Assembly: GCA_023392615.1 (NCBI GenBank) | Contig: JAEVYT010000046.1 | Coordinates: 1-62,945, forward strand | DNA: 62,945 nucleotides | Source of the DNA: Bacillota bacterium | GTDB taxonomy: Bacteria > Bacillota > Clostridia > Lachnospirales > Lachnospiraceae | Direction: 5' to 3' | The notes under the pieces: model-generated | Database searches by the model: none | The model's input: the letters and a program-made list of their open reading frames with translations, nothing else | Told to the model about the DNA's origin: nothing | Part shown: positions 25,708-35,435 of the stretch, piece by piece | Layout: the number at the start of each line of letters is the position of its first letter | How positions within the stretch are numbered: the first letter of the stretch is position 1 | Translations under genes and position numbers: made by a program

Positions 25708-28092
25708 ATGTTAGTTGTAAGTAAAAGACCGGATAAAAAAATAAATAGGGTTGAACGTATGAGAGAAGCCCTTATTCTATACTCCGAAGATGGAATGATT
25801 AAATTGGAACCCAAATCGCCTAAGATTATTCGTATTGTTTATACAATGGCAGAGAGTTTCTCAAACCAAGAGAAGCCTGGAGTTATTATAGATGGTAAGT
25901 TTGAGAATTGGAGCTATGAAGATTATGAGGAAGAAATTAAAATTATAACAGATATGGTAAGTATGGTTATTGATAAAGCTACGGCCTCAATTCGTTACTT
26001 TGATAAAAATGGTAGGCTACTGCATAAGGAGCGAGATTTTGAAAGTAAGAATCTCGAGGAGTTTGATTCGTATCGCACGGTTATCGGCGAAAATACGAAA
26101 GTTGAGCGTGTAGTTACACCGGATGGTATTAAAGAAGTGGTTAAGGATGCTGAAAAAGTATTTGATCGAAAGTTATATAAGACAAGATTATATATGGATT
26201 GGCAAAGTGAGGAAGCGTTATATGGACTAGGTCAACATGAAGAAGGATATCTAAATCTTCGTGGCAAAACAATCTATCTGCATCAGGCCAATAAGAAAAT
26301 TGCCATTCCACTGCTAATATCCAGTCTAGGCTACGGTCTTTTGTATGATAGTTATAGCCCAATGATTTTTAATGATACAAACTACGGTTCTTATCTATAT
26401 TCAGAAGCTGATTATGAAATGGACTTCTATTTTATCTATGGCGGATCAATGGATGGGGTAATTAGTGGTTATCGATCATTGACAGGTAAAGCAAGTATGC
26501 TTCCAAAGTGGGCTTATGGGTTTGTGCAGTCACAGGAACGATATGAAACTGCTCAGGAGTTAATTGATATTGTCAAGGAACATAGAGAAAGAAATATTGG
26601 ACTTGATTGTATTGTTTTGGATTGGTGTTCCTGGGAGGGTGAGTTATGGGGGCAGAAGACATTTGATAAAGTAAGATTTTGCAGACCTGGCAAGATGATG
26701 GAGGAATTGCATGATAATCATGCAAAGCTGATGATATCTGTATGGCCAAATATGAGTAAGGATTGTGATAACTTCAAAGAATTTGAAAAAGCAAAATTAC
26801 TATTACCGGCCAGTAGTATATACGATGCTTACGGTGAGGATGGAAGAAAGCTGTACTGGAAGCAGGCGAATGAAGGGTTATTTACCCACGGAACTGATGC
26901 TTGGTGGTGTGATTCCTGTGAACCCTTTACACCGGAATGGAACCATATCGGAAAACCGGAGCCAAGTACGATGTATCATGAATTCTATGATACTTGCAGC
27001 CAGTTCATTCCTTCCCAGCTTACAAATGCTTATGGACTATACCATGCTAAGGCAATTTACGAAGGACAACGTGAAGTGACTGGAGAGAAGCGGGTGGTTA
27101 ATCTTACACGGAACGGTTATACCGGACAGCAAAGGTATGGTACAATCCTCTGGTCGGGAGATATAGCGGCAAATTGGCAGACAATGAAGCGTCAAATTGC
27201 TGCGGGATTGAATTTTTGTGCAAGCGGGTTGCCATATTGGACGCTAGATATTGGTGCATTCTTTGTTAAAAAAGGAGTGCAATGGTTTTGGGATGGCGAT
27301 TATGAGAAAGGGTTTGACGACCTGGGTTACAAAGAATTATTTGTACGATGGTTCCAGTATGGGTGCTTTTTACCGATGTTTCGAAGCCATGGTACTGATT
27401 TCAGGCGAGAATTATGGAAATTTGGTGAGGAAGGGGATATATTCTATAATGCTTTAATTAGAATGAATAGATTAAGATATCAGTTAATGCCATATATTTA
27501 TTCTAGTGCAGGTAAGGTGTGGAAGGATGACTTCACACTATTTAGGATGTTGTCATTTGATTTTTCGGAAGATAAAAAGGTGTTGGAGATCGATGACCAA
27601 TTCCTATTTGGTAATAACTTGATGATCTGCCCTATCACTACTCCGATGTATTTTCAAAAAGATTCCAAACCACTAGATGGAATTCCTACCACGAGAGAGG
27701 TTTATTTACCTGAGGGATGTGGATGGTATGATTTCTGGACAAATAAGTACTATGTCGGTGGTCAAAGTATAACGGTGGAGGCTCCAATTGATATCATACC
27801 AATCTTCGTTAAGGAAGGAAGTATTATTCCTATGACATCTCCGATGCGTTACGTGGATGAAATTCCAGATGCGTCGATACGATTTCATGTTTATTCTGGT
27901 TATGACTGTGAGTTTGAACTTTATGAAGATGCCGGTGATGGATATGGATATGAAAAAGGGGAGTATGTAATTACAAAAGTTCGATGGTCTGAGGTGGATC
28001 AGAAATTCGTAACTGGCATATCGGTTGGTAATTATCAAACGAAGTTATTAGATCAGAAATTCGAGGTAGAAGTTATATTGAAAAATATCTAG
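25708..28092 (+). CDS. GH31 glycosidase, probable alpha-xylosidase
   Basis: 794 aa. N-terminal beta domain, GH31 barrel, and C-terminal beta domains. The nucleophile Asp402 lies in DAWWCDSCEP and the acid/base Asp485 in LWSGDIAANW. SHGTDFRRELW is the conserved substrate-binding stretch. The FxxxGCFxPMFRSHG pattern with WWxDxxEP is common in alpha-xylosidases of this family, but alpha-glucosidase cannot be excluded. It has no signal peptide, so acts on imported oligosaccharides. The start follows AAAGGAGGAG. Confidence 0.9.
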   Translation: MLVVSKRPDKKINRVERMREALILYSEDGMIKLEPKSPKIIRIVYTMAESFSNQEKPGVIIDGKFENWSYEDYEEEIKIITDMVSMVIDKATASIRYFDKNGRLLHKERDFESKNLEEFDSYRTVIGENTKVERVVTPDGIKEVVKDAEKVFDRKLYKTRLYMDWQSEEALYGLGQHEEGYLNLRGKTIYLHQANKKIAIPLLISSLGYGLLYDSYSPMIFNDTNYGSYLYSEADYEMDFYFIYGGSMDGVISGYRSLTGKASMLPKWAYGFVQSQERYETAQELIDIVKEHRERNIGLDCIVLDWCSWEGELWGQKTFDKVRFCRPGKMMEELHDNHAKLMISVWPNMSKDCDNFKEFEKAKLLLPASSIYDAYGEDGRKLYWKQANEGLFTHGTDAWWCDSCEPFTPEWNHIGKPEPSTMYHEFYDTCSQFIPSQLTNAYGLYHAKAIYEGQREVTGEKRVVNLTRNGYTGQQRYGTILWSGDIAANWQTMKRQIAAGLNFCASGLPYWTLDIGAFFVKKGVQWFWDGDYEKGFDDLGYKELFVRWFQYGCFLPMFRSHGTDFRRELWKFGEEGDIFYNALIRMNRLRYQLMPYIYSSAGKVWKDDFTLFRMLSFDFSEDKKVLEIDDQFLFGNNLMICPITTPMYFQKDSKPLDGIPTTREVYLPEGCGWYDFWTNKYYVGGQSITVEAPIDIIPIFVKEGSIIPMTSPMRYVDEIPDASIRFHVYSGYDCEFELYEDAGDGYGYEKGEYVITKVRWSEVDQKFVTGISVGNYQTKLLDQKFEVEVILKNI

Positions 28093-28148
28093 AAATGTTC
28101 TGTAAAGATAAAGAATAAGAAGAGATTAAATATAAAGATAAACAAAAG

Positions 28149-28184
28149 AATAAAGAAAACAATAAAGAAAACAATAAAGAAAAC
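28149..28184 (+). repeat. 12-bp tandem repeat, three copies
   Basis: Three perfect copies of AATAAAGAAAAC followed by a partial fourth that runs into the terminator stem. Noncoding. Confidence 0.9.
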
Positions 28185-28215
28185 AATAAAAGGGCGAGAT
28201 ACTCGCCCTTTTATT
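28185..28215. terminator. Bidirectional terminator
   Basis: Perfect 14-bp stem (AATAAAAGGGCGAG, 3-base loop, complement) between the GH31 gene and the convergent FucU-like gene. Confidence 0.9.
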
Positions 28216-28276
28216 GTTTTGAAAATTAGACGGGGGGTTGTGCATTCACCGATTAAGCGGATAAATCCACAATATA

Positions 28277-28711
28277 CTAAATAACAACACCCTTTTTGAG
28301 GATGATGTTTGCGTAGATAGCTGTTTCGCCGGTCATAATAACCACTGTTGATTTCTCTTTTGTTTTGTCATAGAAATCCCACTTATCGATTTCTTCAAAA
28401 CAGTCAGCGCCTCTATCGTCGTATTTTGCCACGATATGTTTATAAACGTCCCAAATCGGAGTTTTGGCGTCATCACCCTTAACAACTCCCATTAGTGTTA
28501 CCGGTTTCTCCACATAGGTATCAAGCGGAAATACTTGTAGTATGGCATCTAAAATCTCAGGGACACCATGTCCGTCCAAACGGATCACTTTTTTGCCATA
28601 TGTATGACCGGGGAAGTTACCGTCGCCTATTGTAAGTTCATCTGTATGACCCATTTCACATAATACCTTTAATAATTCTGGGGATAAAATTGGGGGTATT
28701 CCTTTTAACAT
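28277..28711 (-). CDS. fucU: RbsD/FucU family sugar mutarotase
   Basis: About 144 aa. The family interconverts anomers of sugars such as L-fucose or ribose. The FucU-type N-terminus PPILSPELLKVLCEMGHTDE with conserved His and Asp, and the GNFPGHTYG segment, are present. ATG 28711 lies 8 bases after GGAGG. It has its own promoter with a GAAACGTTTC operator, the same element that precedes the aldolase operon, so both are likely under the LacI protein encoded at 30755. Confidence 0.85.
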   Translation of the reverse strand: MLKGIPPILSPELLKVLCEMGHTDELTIGDGNFPGHTYGKKVIRLDGHGVPEILDAILQVFPLDTYVEKPVTLMGVVKGDDAKTPIWDVYKHIVAKYDDRGADCFEEIDKWDFYDKTKEKSTVVIMTGETAIYANIILKKGVVI

Positions 28712-28741
28712 ATATATTTCCTCCATCAAATATTTAAAACG

Positions 28742-28790
28742 GAAACGTTTCGGTTAATTAAATCATAAAGCTTATTGGATGTAATGTCAA
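28742..28790 (-). promoter_or_regulatory. fucU-like promoter with LacI-type operator
   Basis: Minus-strand TTGACA (28785-28790) and TATGAT (28762-28767), spacer 17 bp. The palindrome GAAACGTTTC (28742-28751) lies 10-20 bases after the -10, where a repressor would block initiation or elongation. Confidence 0.8.
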
Positions 28791-28797
28791 TCAAAAA

Positions 28798-29679
28798 CTA
28801 TAAAATTGTGATATCAAAGGAATGTTCTTTGGTTTGATTAGCAGGAAGTACTGTTACACCACGTTTTTCTTCGAATACATCGGATTCATCGTTACAGGTT
28901 GAGATGCCACTCCAAGGCTCCAGAGCGATGAAAGGACCTTGATTAGCACTTGACCATAGGATAAAGTAGGAAAAGTCAAAGAAATCTATTTGAACACCCC
29001 TACCGGTATTAGGATTTACAAGCTTTGCAGAACGTGAGCGTAACTGATCAAAGATTAGACCATCTACATTGAAATATTCGTGTTTTAGAGGAAGTACAGA
29101 TTCATTCTCTAAAACTAAACTTCGGTTATTAACGTTAATTAACCCAGTTGATGGAATTGATTCCGGACACATTGCATATTCCTGCTTTTCGAATTCAATT
29201 ACGTAATCTTCAAATTTTTCACCGGGTAAAATAGGACAGTTAAAACCTGGGTGACCACCGATAAAATAAGGCATTGGAACAGAAGTTTGATTAAATACCT
29301 GATAAAGGGTTGTCAAAGTTTTATCTTTTAACATATATGTGATTTGTAATTCAAAGTCATAAGGGTATTTTGCTTTTAATTCCTCATTTGATTGAATGGA
29401 GAAGGTAATACTATCCTCTGTTTTTCGTATAAAGTCAAAGTTTAGCTTTCTGACGATCCCGTGACGATCCATAGTGCATGTCATACCATTGCCTATCTGC
29501 GCGTGATTATCACGGATACTACCACAGATAGGGAACATAACAGGCGCTTGACCCGACCAGTACTTACTGTCTCCTTGCCATAGATATTCAATGCCATTTC
29601 GATCTTTAATCGAAACGATTCCGCCACCGAGTGTGGAGAACTGAATAACAAGATTTTCGCTTTCTAGTGAATAATTCAT
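28798..29679 (-). CDS. Aldose 1-epimerase family protein
   Basis: About 293 aa, a galactose-mutarotase-like beta sandwich (LacX subgroup). Landmarks: LGGGIVSIKDRNGIEYLW, the SGQAPVMFPICGS segment, GGHPGFNCP with the catalytic His, and EPWSG near the C-terminus. It speeds interconversion of sugar anomers or acts on a related sugar phosphate. ATG 29679 follows AAAGGTGG. It is divergent from the aldolase operon and upstream of the fucU-like gene on the same strand. Confidence 0.87.
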   Translation of the reverse strand: MNYSLESENLVIQFSTLGGGIVSIKDRNGIEYLWQGDSKYWSGQAPVMFPICGSIRDNHAQIGNGMTCTMDRHGIVRKLNFDFIRKTEDSITFSIQSNEELKAKYPYDFELQITYMLKDKTLTTLYQVFNQTSVPMPYFIGGHPGFNCPILPGEKFEDYVIEFEKQEYAMCPESIPSTGLINVNNRSLVLENESVLPLKHEYFNVDGLIFDQLRSRSAKLVNPNTGRGVQIDFFDFSYFILWSSANQGPFIALEPWSGISTCNDESDVFEEKRGVTVLPANQTKEHSFDITIL

Positions 29680-29780
29680 ATATACCACCTTTCTTGATTC
29701 TGCGTTATATAGCCAATATTATAGGTTTATCGACAAAAAGTCAATAGAATTGGGTAGCATAAAATTTGAAATATTATCGA

Positions 29781-29832
29781 TTGACATCGGAGTGAAAATG
29801 GATTATTATTAAGTTGAAAACAGAAACGTTTC
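29781..29832 (+). promoter_or_regulatory. Aldolase-operon promoter with LacI-type operator
   Basis: TTGACA (29781-29786) and TATTAT (29804-29809), spacer 17 bp, with GAAACGTTTC at 29823-29832. Geometry and operator match the fucU-like promoter. A related CGAAACGATACG lies upstream of the FGGY kinase near 31800. Confidence 0.85.
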
Positions 29833-29856
29833 GGATTATCTTTAGGAGGAATAAAT

Positions 29857-30711
29857 ATGCCATTAGTTACATCGGAAAAAATGTTACTGAATGCTCAAAA
29901 AGGCGGATACGCGGTAGGAGCATTTAATGTTGAAAATATGGAGATGGTGAAAGCAGTAATATCTGCCGCAGAGGAATTGAATGCGCCGGTTATGCTTCAA
30001 ACAACTCCATCCACAGTAAAATATGGTTCATTAGAAACATTCGCGGCTATCATAAGTGCAGAAGCGAAAAAAGCATCTGTTCCAGTTGCTCTTCATCTGG
30101 ATCACGGTAGTAGTTTTGAACTGGCAGTTAGAGCAATCAAAGAGGGATATACATCAATAATGATCGATGGTTCACACGAATCATTCGAAGATAACATAAA
30201 ACTAAGCAAGAAGGTTGTTGAGGTTGCTGCACCGAACGGAATTCCTGTAGAGGCGGAACTTGGTAAGGTTGGCGGTAAAGAGGATGATCTGGAAGCAGAA
30301 GCTGATACCAATACCGATCCAATGGAAGCAAAGGAATTTGTTGAGAGAACAGGTGTTAATTCACTCGCAATTGCAATCGGTACCGCACATGGCTTTTATA
30401 GCGGTACACCGGTACTTGATAGAGAACGACTTTCCGAAATAAGAAAAGTTGTATCCGTTCCATTAGTATTACACGGTGCTTCCGGATTGAGTGATGAAGA
30501 AGTCAGAGAATGTGTAAAGAGAGGTATCTGCAAGGTGAATTTTGCTACCGAACTTCGAGTTGCATATACTGGCGGAATAAAAGATCTATTAAAAGCGAAA
30601 AATGATACCTTTGATCCGAAGAACCTTGGGTTAGCGGGTATGGAAAAGCTAAAAGAATTAGTTAAAAATCGTATTTTGGTTTGCGGTAGTGATAATAAAG
30701 TGATAAAATAA
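29857..30711 (+). CDS. Class II ketose-bisphosphate aldolase (tagatose/fructose type)
   Basis: 284 aa. A zinc-dependent aldolase that splits fructose- or tagatose-1,6-bisphosphate to DHAP and glyceraldehyde-3-phosphate. Metal-site motifs: HLDHGSSFELAV, EAELGKVGGKEDD and VLHGASGLSDEE; the N-terminus GYAVGAFNVENMEM is standard. Length fits the GatY/KbaY/FbaA group. As first gene of an inducible sugar operon with a PfkB kinase, tagatose-bisphosphate is as likely a substrate as fructose-bisphosphate. Confidence 0.9.
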   Translation: MPLVTSEKMLLNAQKGGYAVGAFNVENMEMVKAVISAAEELNAPVMLQTTPSTVKYGSLETFAAIISAEAKKASVPVALHLDHGSSFELAVRAIKEGYTSIMIDGSHESFEDNIKLSKKVVEVAAPNGIPVEAELGKVGGKEDDLEAEADTNTDPMEAKEFVERTGVNSLAIAIGTAHGFYSGTPVLDRERLSEIRKVVSVPLVLHGASGLSDEEVRECVKRGICKVNFATELRVAYTGGIKDLLKAKNDTFDPKNLGLAGMEKLKELVKNRILVCGSDNKVIK

Positions 30712-30754
30712 TCTAAAAATTTATTTTATTTTATCGAAAGTAGGTAATAAAGCA

Positions 30755-31765
30755 ATGGCATCTACAATTAAGGATATAGCAAAACATACAGGACTTGGTT
30801 TAGCAACGATATCTTCATATTTAAATGGTGGAAATGTAAGAGCAGAAAATAAGTTGAAGATAGAAGCAGCGATAGAAGAATTGAATTTTGAGGTAAATGA
30901 AGTAGCAAGAGGATTAAAGACAAATAAGACAAAAACAATAGGCGTTGTAATCCCGGAATTAAACAATAACTTCTGTACTCAGATCATTACATATATGGAG
31001 GATATTCTAAGAAATCATGGATATGCGACTATCGTATGTGATTGCAGAACCAATAAGGATTTGGAGAAAAGAGCAGTAGAGTTCCTATATCGTAAAAGAG
31101 TGGATGGCATTATTAATATGCCTGTTAACTCAGACGGTTCCCATCTGAACTGGTTTCATAAATCGAACAAACCGATTGTTATGATTGATCGTAAGATAAA
31201 CGGAATCGACTGTGACTATGTTTTGGTGGATAATCTTACGGCTGTAAAAAAGGCGATACAAAAATTAATTGAGAATGGACACACACAAATCGGTATGATT
31301 GGTGGACCGGAGGATATCTTTACCGCACAGGAAAGAATGCTAGGATATCGCTTGGCATTAATGGAAGCAGGTATTGTACCAGAGGAGAGATTTATCGTTC
31401 ACGGAGATTATACCATTGATGGTGGTGTAAATTGCGTAAAGGATCTTGTTAGTAATAATAAAGACATGACTGCGGTATTTGTAGCAAATTATGAAATGAC
31501 ATTAGGAACAGTGATTGGTATCAATGAGCTTGGTATAAAAATCCCTGAGGATTTGTCTGTTATTGGATTTGATAATGTTGAATTTGCCAGAGCATGTAAT
31601 CCTAAATTAACAATCGTTACACAACCAATGAAAGAAATCGCTGAAAATGTTGCAGAATTGATCTTAAAACGGATTGAGGAAAATGAAAGCGAAGAAGAAC
31701 GGGAATTTCAGGTTCTTAAATTACAAACAGCCATTAAGGAAGGTAATTCAATCAAGAAACTGTAA
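30755..31765 (+). CDS. LacI family transcriptional regulator
   Basis: 336 aa: helix-turn-helix and hinge (STIKDIAKHTGLGLATISSYLNGG; hinge AARGLKTNKT-like) and a periplasmic-binding-protein-type effector domain. It is the second gene of the aldolase operon and most likely binds the GAAACGTTTC palindromes at 28742 and 29823, so it would repress both its own operon and the fucU-like gene until a sugar or sugar phosphate is bound. The target assignment is inference from position and motif type. Confidence 0.9.
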   Translation: MASTIKDIAKHTGLGLATISSYLNGGNVRAENKLKIEAAIEELNFEVNEVARGLKTNKTKTIGVVIPELNNNFCTQIITYMEDILRNHGYATIVCDCRTNKDLEKRAVEFLYRKRVDGIINMPVNSDGSHLNWFHKSNKPIVMIDRKINGIDCDYVLVDNLTAVKKAIQKLIENGHTQIGMIGGPEDIFTAQERMLGYRLALMEAGIVPEERFIVHGDYTIDGGVNCVKDLVSNNKDMTAVFVANYEMTLGTVIGINELGIKIPEDLSVIGFDNVEFARACNPKLTIVTQPMKEIAENVAELILKRIEENESEEEREFQVLKLQTAIKEGNSIKKL

Positions 31766-31834
31766 GGGCAATTAAATAAAACAGTTTTTTAGCCAAAAAC
31801 CGAAACGATACGACTACTATTATGGAGGTTGAAA

Positions 31835-33346
31835 GTGAAAGAATATTTACTTGGAATAGATATAGGAACCAGTGCTTGTAAGGTGGCTGTATTTAATCGA
31901 GATGGTGAAGTAATTGCCAGCGGTAACGGAGATTATCAGGTATACTATCCTCAGCACAGCTATGCTGAGCAAAATCCGGAGGAATGGTGGGAAGCAATCT
32001 ATCAGACGGTAAGTACCACTATAAAAAAGGCGAACATTGATAGTACGATGATTGCCGGAGTAGGCGTTGATGGACAGAGTTGGTCAGCGATTGCTGTTGA
32101 CCGGGAAGGTAAAGTTTTGCACAATACTCCAATTTGGATGGATACCAGGTCGAATGATATCTGCAAGAGATTGAATGAAAAAGTTGGAGCTGAGGCTATC
32201 TTTAACCTAGCAGGAAATTCACTTCAGCCATCCTATACAACAGCCAAAATTATTTGGTACAAAGAGAATTTACCACAGATTTATGAGAATACATATAAGA
32301 TTTTACAATCGAACAGCTTTATTGTACATCGATTAACAGGAGTATTTAGCCAGGATAAATCTCAAGGTTATGGGTTTCATTGCTTTGATATGCGAACCGG
32401 TACTTGGAATGAAGAGATGTGCGAAAGACTCGGGATTGAGATGAGTATGCTTCCGAATATCTATGATTGTCATCAAGTTGTCGGATATGTCACAGAGGAA
32501 GCGGCAAAGTTAACCGGATTAACAGTAGGAACCCCGGTGGTAGCAGGCGGTTTGGATGCTGCTTGCGGTACACTTGGAGCCGGAGTGATTAACCCTTCAC
32601 AGACACAGGAACAGGGAGGGCAAGCCGGAGGTATGAGTATCTGTATGGGTGAGTACAATGCAGATCCAAACTTAATCCTTAGTTTTCATGTAATTCCAGA
32701 CAGATGGCTTCTTCAAGGTGGTACCACCGGAGGCGGTGGAGCTATGAGATGGTTTGAAAGAGAGTTTGCAGACTATGAAAGAGAAGAGGCAAAAACATCC
32801 GGGAAATCCTCGTTGGAACAGTTGAATGTAATTGCAGATAAGATTGATCCCGGATGTGATGGTATGGTTTTCCTTCCATACATGGCAGGCGAGAGGTCAC
32901 CAATATGGGATGTTAATGCTAAGGGAGTTTATTACGGACTTGACTATAGTAAAACAAAAGGTCATTTCGTAAGAGCGGTCATGGAAGGCGTGGCCTATTC
33001 CTTGAAGCATAACCTTGATGTTGCAGAAGCAGCAGGAGCTAAGGTAACAGAGATGAGGGCAATGGGCGGATCTGCTAATTCTCTGTTATGGACACAGATC
33101 AAGGCGGATGTTACCGGCAAAACAATAGCGGTTCCTTCCTCGGATACTGCTACAACCTTGGGTGCGGCGATATTAGCCGGCGTAGGAGTTGGGCTGTATC
33201 GTGATTTTGAAGAAGCAGTTGAATTGACGGTAAAGGTAAAGAGATATCATGAACCTAACATGGAACTATATGCAATCTATCAGAAAAATTATGAAACTTA
33301 CAAAGAAGTATATAACAATTTAAAAAATACCATGAAAGAGAGGTAA
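31835..33346 (+). CDS. FGGY carbohydrate kinase (XylB-like)
   Basis: About 503 aa. An actin-fold ATP-dependent sugar kinase. LLGIDIGTSACKVAVF is the phosphate 1 loop, VAGGLDAACGTLGAG holds the catalytic Asp, and GGSANSLLWTQIKADV is the C-terminal signature. The GTG at 31835 is 6 bases after GGAGG and is preferred over the TTG two codons earlier. Closest in look to xylulokinases, but FGGY members phosphorylate many ketoses and polyols. With the dehydrogenase and PfkB kinase next to it, a ketose or alditol substrate is plausible. Confidence 0.88.
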   Translation: MKEYLLGIDIGTSACKVAVFNRDGEVIASGNGDYQVYYPQHSYAEQNPEEWWEAIYQTVSTTIKKANIDSTMIAGVGVDGQSWSAIAVDREGKVLHNTPIWMDTRSNDICKRLNEKVGAEAIFNLAGNSLQPSYTTAKIIWYKENLPQIYENTYKILQSNSFIVHRLTGVFSQDKSQGYGFHCFDMRTGTWNEEMCERLGIEMSMLPNIYDCHQVVGYVTEEAAKLTGLTVGTPVVAGGLDAACGTLGAGVINPSQTQEQGGQAGGMSICMGEYNADPNLILSFHVIPDRWLLQGGTTGGGGAMRWFEREFADYEREEAKTSGKSSLEQLNVIADKIDPGCDGMVFLPYMAGERSPIWDVNAKGVYYGLDYSKTKGHFVRAVMEGVAYSLKHNLDVAEAAGAKVTEMRAMGGSANSLLWTQIKADVTGKTIAVPSSDTATTLGAAILAGVGVGLYRDFEEAVELTVKVKRYHEPNMELYAIYQKNYETYKEVYNNLKNTMKER

Positions 33347-33351
33347 GCACC

Positions 33352-34401
33352 ATGAAAGCAGCAGTGGTATGTGCAAATGAAGATGTACGTTATCAGGATT
33401 ACAATGAACCGGTAACCACACCGGGAACGGTTAAGGTAAAGGTAAAGGTATCCGGTATCTGCGGATCAGATATTCCCAGAGTATTAGAAAATGGAGTTCA
33501 CTTTTATCCAATCGTATTAGGACATGAATTCTCAGGTGAAGTAGTTGAGATTGGTGAAGGTGTTACAAAGGTTAAGGTTGGAGATAGAGTATCAGGAGCG
33601 CCACTCCTACCTTGTATGGAATGTGAGGATTGTCAGAACGGCAATTATTCCTTGTGTAAACACTATAGTTTTATCGGTTCCAGAGAGCAAGGCAGCAATG
33701 CGGAATATGTTGTTTTACCGGAACGAAATGCAGTTGTATTTGATAAGAGTATACCATTTGAACAAGGTGCGATGTTTGAACCATCTACCGTTGCACTTCA
33801 CGGTTTATTCCTAAATGATTATCAGGGAGGTAAAACTGTTGCAATCTTGGGCGGTGGAACTATTGGATTATTTACGATGCAATGGGCTAAAATCTTTGGA
33901 GCGAAGAAGGTTGTAGTATTTGACATCAATGATGAAAGACTGGCACTTGCTAAGCGACTCGGAGCAGATGAAACAGTAAATACCAAAGAAGAAGACTTTA
34001 TGGATAAAGCGAAGGAACTTACTGGTGGAAAAGGTTATGATTATGTATTTGAGACTGCTGGAGCAGCACCAACTATGTATATGGCTTTTGAACTTGCCGC
34101 AAATAAGGCACGTGTATGCTTTATCGGAACACCACATGTGAAATTAGAATTTACCCAGAGCATGTGGGAGAATATGAACCGAAAAGAATTTAAGCTTACC
34201 GGTTCTTGGATGTCTTATAGCGCTCCATTTCCGGGCAAAGAGTGGGAGTTAACTGCTCATTATTATGCAACAGGACAACTCAAATTTGATGAAGGATTAA
34301 TTGCTCATAGATTTCCTATGAGTCAGGCTCAGGAGGCTTTCCAGTTATTTAAGGTTCCCGGCGCAGTAAATGGTAAGATCTTATTAGTGAATGAAGAATA
34401 A
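33352..34401 (+). CDS. Zinc-dependent polyol(-phosphate) dehydrogenase, GatD-like
   Basis: 349 aa, medium-chain dehydrogenase. Catalytic zinc segment GICGSDIPRVL with GHEFSGEV; structural zinc cysteines in CMECEDCQNGNYSLC; Rossmann motif GGGTIGLF. Length and sequence look resemble galactitol-1-phosphate 5-dehydrogenase and sorbitol dehydrogenases. It starts 6 bases after the FGGY kinase and oxidises a polyol or its phosphate to the ketose. Which of the two is not decidable here. Confidence 0.88.
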   Translation: MKAAVVCANEDVRYQDYNEPVTTPGTVKVKVKVSGICGSDIPRVLENGVHFYPIVLGHEFSGEVVEIGEGVTKVKVGDRVSGAPLLPCMECEDCQNGNYSLCKHYSFIGSREQGSNAEYVVLPERNAVVFDKSIPFEQGAMFEPSTVALHGLFLNDYQGGKTVAILGGGTIGLFTMQWAKIFGAKKVVVFDINDERLALAKRLGADETVNTKEEDFMDKAKELTGGKGYDYVFETAGAAPTMYMAFELAANKARVCFIGTPHVKLEFTQSMWENMNRKEFKLTGSWMSYSAPFPGKEWELTAHYYATGQLKFDEGLIAHRFPMSQAQEAFQLFKVPGAVNGKILLVNEE

Positions 34402-34473
34402 GCTGATAGATTGATCCGGTATCCCTATACCGATCAGAGAATGCCGGATATCAATGGAAAGGATTAAATACTT

Positions 34474-35406
34474 ATGATTTTAACTGTCACATTAAATGCA
34501 GCCATTGATAAACGATATGTTGTGGAAGAGTTTATAACCGGTGGCGTATGTAGAGTAAAAGAATGTAGTTACTCTGCCGGCGGCAAGGGACTTAATGTAT
34601 CTCGAGTTGCTTCTATTGCAGGTGAGAAAGTTACCGCAACCGGATTCGTCGGAGGTCATGCAGGTCATTATATCGTAGAAGTGCTGGAGGGTCAGAACAT
34701 TAAGAGTGACTTCGTTCATATTAGTGGGGAAAGCAGATCCTGCATTAATATTTATGATGAAACAAACCACACACAGACCGAATTTTTGGAACCTGGTGTA
34801 TTTGTAACTGATTCAAATAAAGAAGAGATGCTTAATAAATATATTGAATTGCTGCCAAAGTGCTCTATCGTAGCGATATCAGGAAGTGTACCTAAAGGAG
34901 TAAGCAGCGATTTGTATATCGATATGATTCGACTGGCAAAGCAGTATGACAAAAAGGTGATTCTAGATACCAGTGGTAAGTTGTTGGAGGAGTCCGTTGC
35001 GGCAAAGCCATATATGATAAAGCCCAATATGGATGAAATTCAAATGCTTACTGGGAAGTCACTGGATACCCAGGAGGCATTAATTGAAGCCGCAATTACG
35101 ATACAACAATCTGGTATTGAATTGGTGGTAATATCCCGTGGTTCGGAGGGTTCTCTAATTGTTTGTAATGAAGGCGTTTACCAAGCGATAGTACCAAAGA
35201 TTGATGCAGCCAATACCGTAGGATGTGGAGATTCCATGATTGCCGGTTTTGCAGTTGGCTTTGCAAGAGGTATGTCCATGGAAGAGAGTATTAAGCTGGC
35301 AAGTGCAATCTCTGCCGCGAATGCAATGCGAATGGAAACTGGCTTCTTTGTGAAGCAAGATATGCAAGAATTATTACCACAAATAACAGTGCAAAAAATA
35401 CAGTGA
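34474..35406 (+). CDS. PfkB family kinase (1-phosphofructokinase / tagatose-6-P kinase)
   Basis: 310 aa. Starts ILTVTLNAAIDKRYVVEEF, has SAGGKGLNVSRVAS and the C-terminal VGCGDSMIAGFAVG with the catalytic Asp. These are features of the FruK/LacC subgroup, which makes ketose-1,6-bisphosphates. It supplies the substrate for the aldolase that opens the operon. A small stem-loop (GGTAT/ATACC with GATC flanks, around 34412-34436) precedes it. Confidence 0.9.
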   Translation: MILTVTLNAAIDKRYVVEEFITGGVCRVKECSYSAGGKGLNVSRVASIAGEKVTATGFVGGHAGHYIVEVLEGQNIKSDFVHISGESRSCINIYDETNHTQTEFLEPGVFVTDSNKEEMLNKYIELLPKCSIVAISGSVPKGVSSDLYIDMIRLAKQYDKKVILDTSGKLLEESVAAKPYMIKPNMDEIQMLTGKSLDTQEALIEAAITIQQSGIELVVISRGSEGSLIVCNEGVYQAIVPKIDAANTVGCGDSMIAGFAVGFARGMSMEESIKLASAISAANAMRMETGFFVKQDMQELLPQITVQKIQ

Positions 35407-35435
35407 TTATAAATTAAAGAAAAGGAGAATGCATT

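Noticed and set aside
28742..29832. GAAACGTTTC elements as CcpA cre sites only
   Set aside because: They are possible cre look-alikes, but two identical copies at the same promoter position beside a local LacI gene make a dedicated repressor more likely. CcpA overlap is not excluded.
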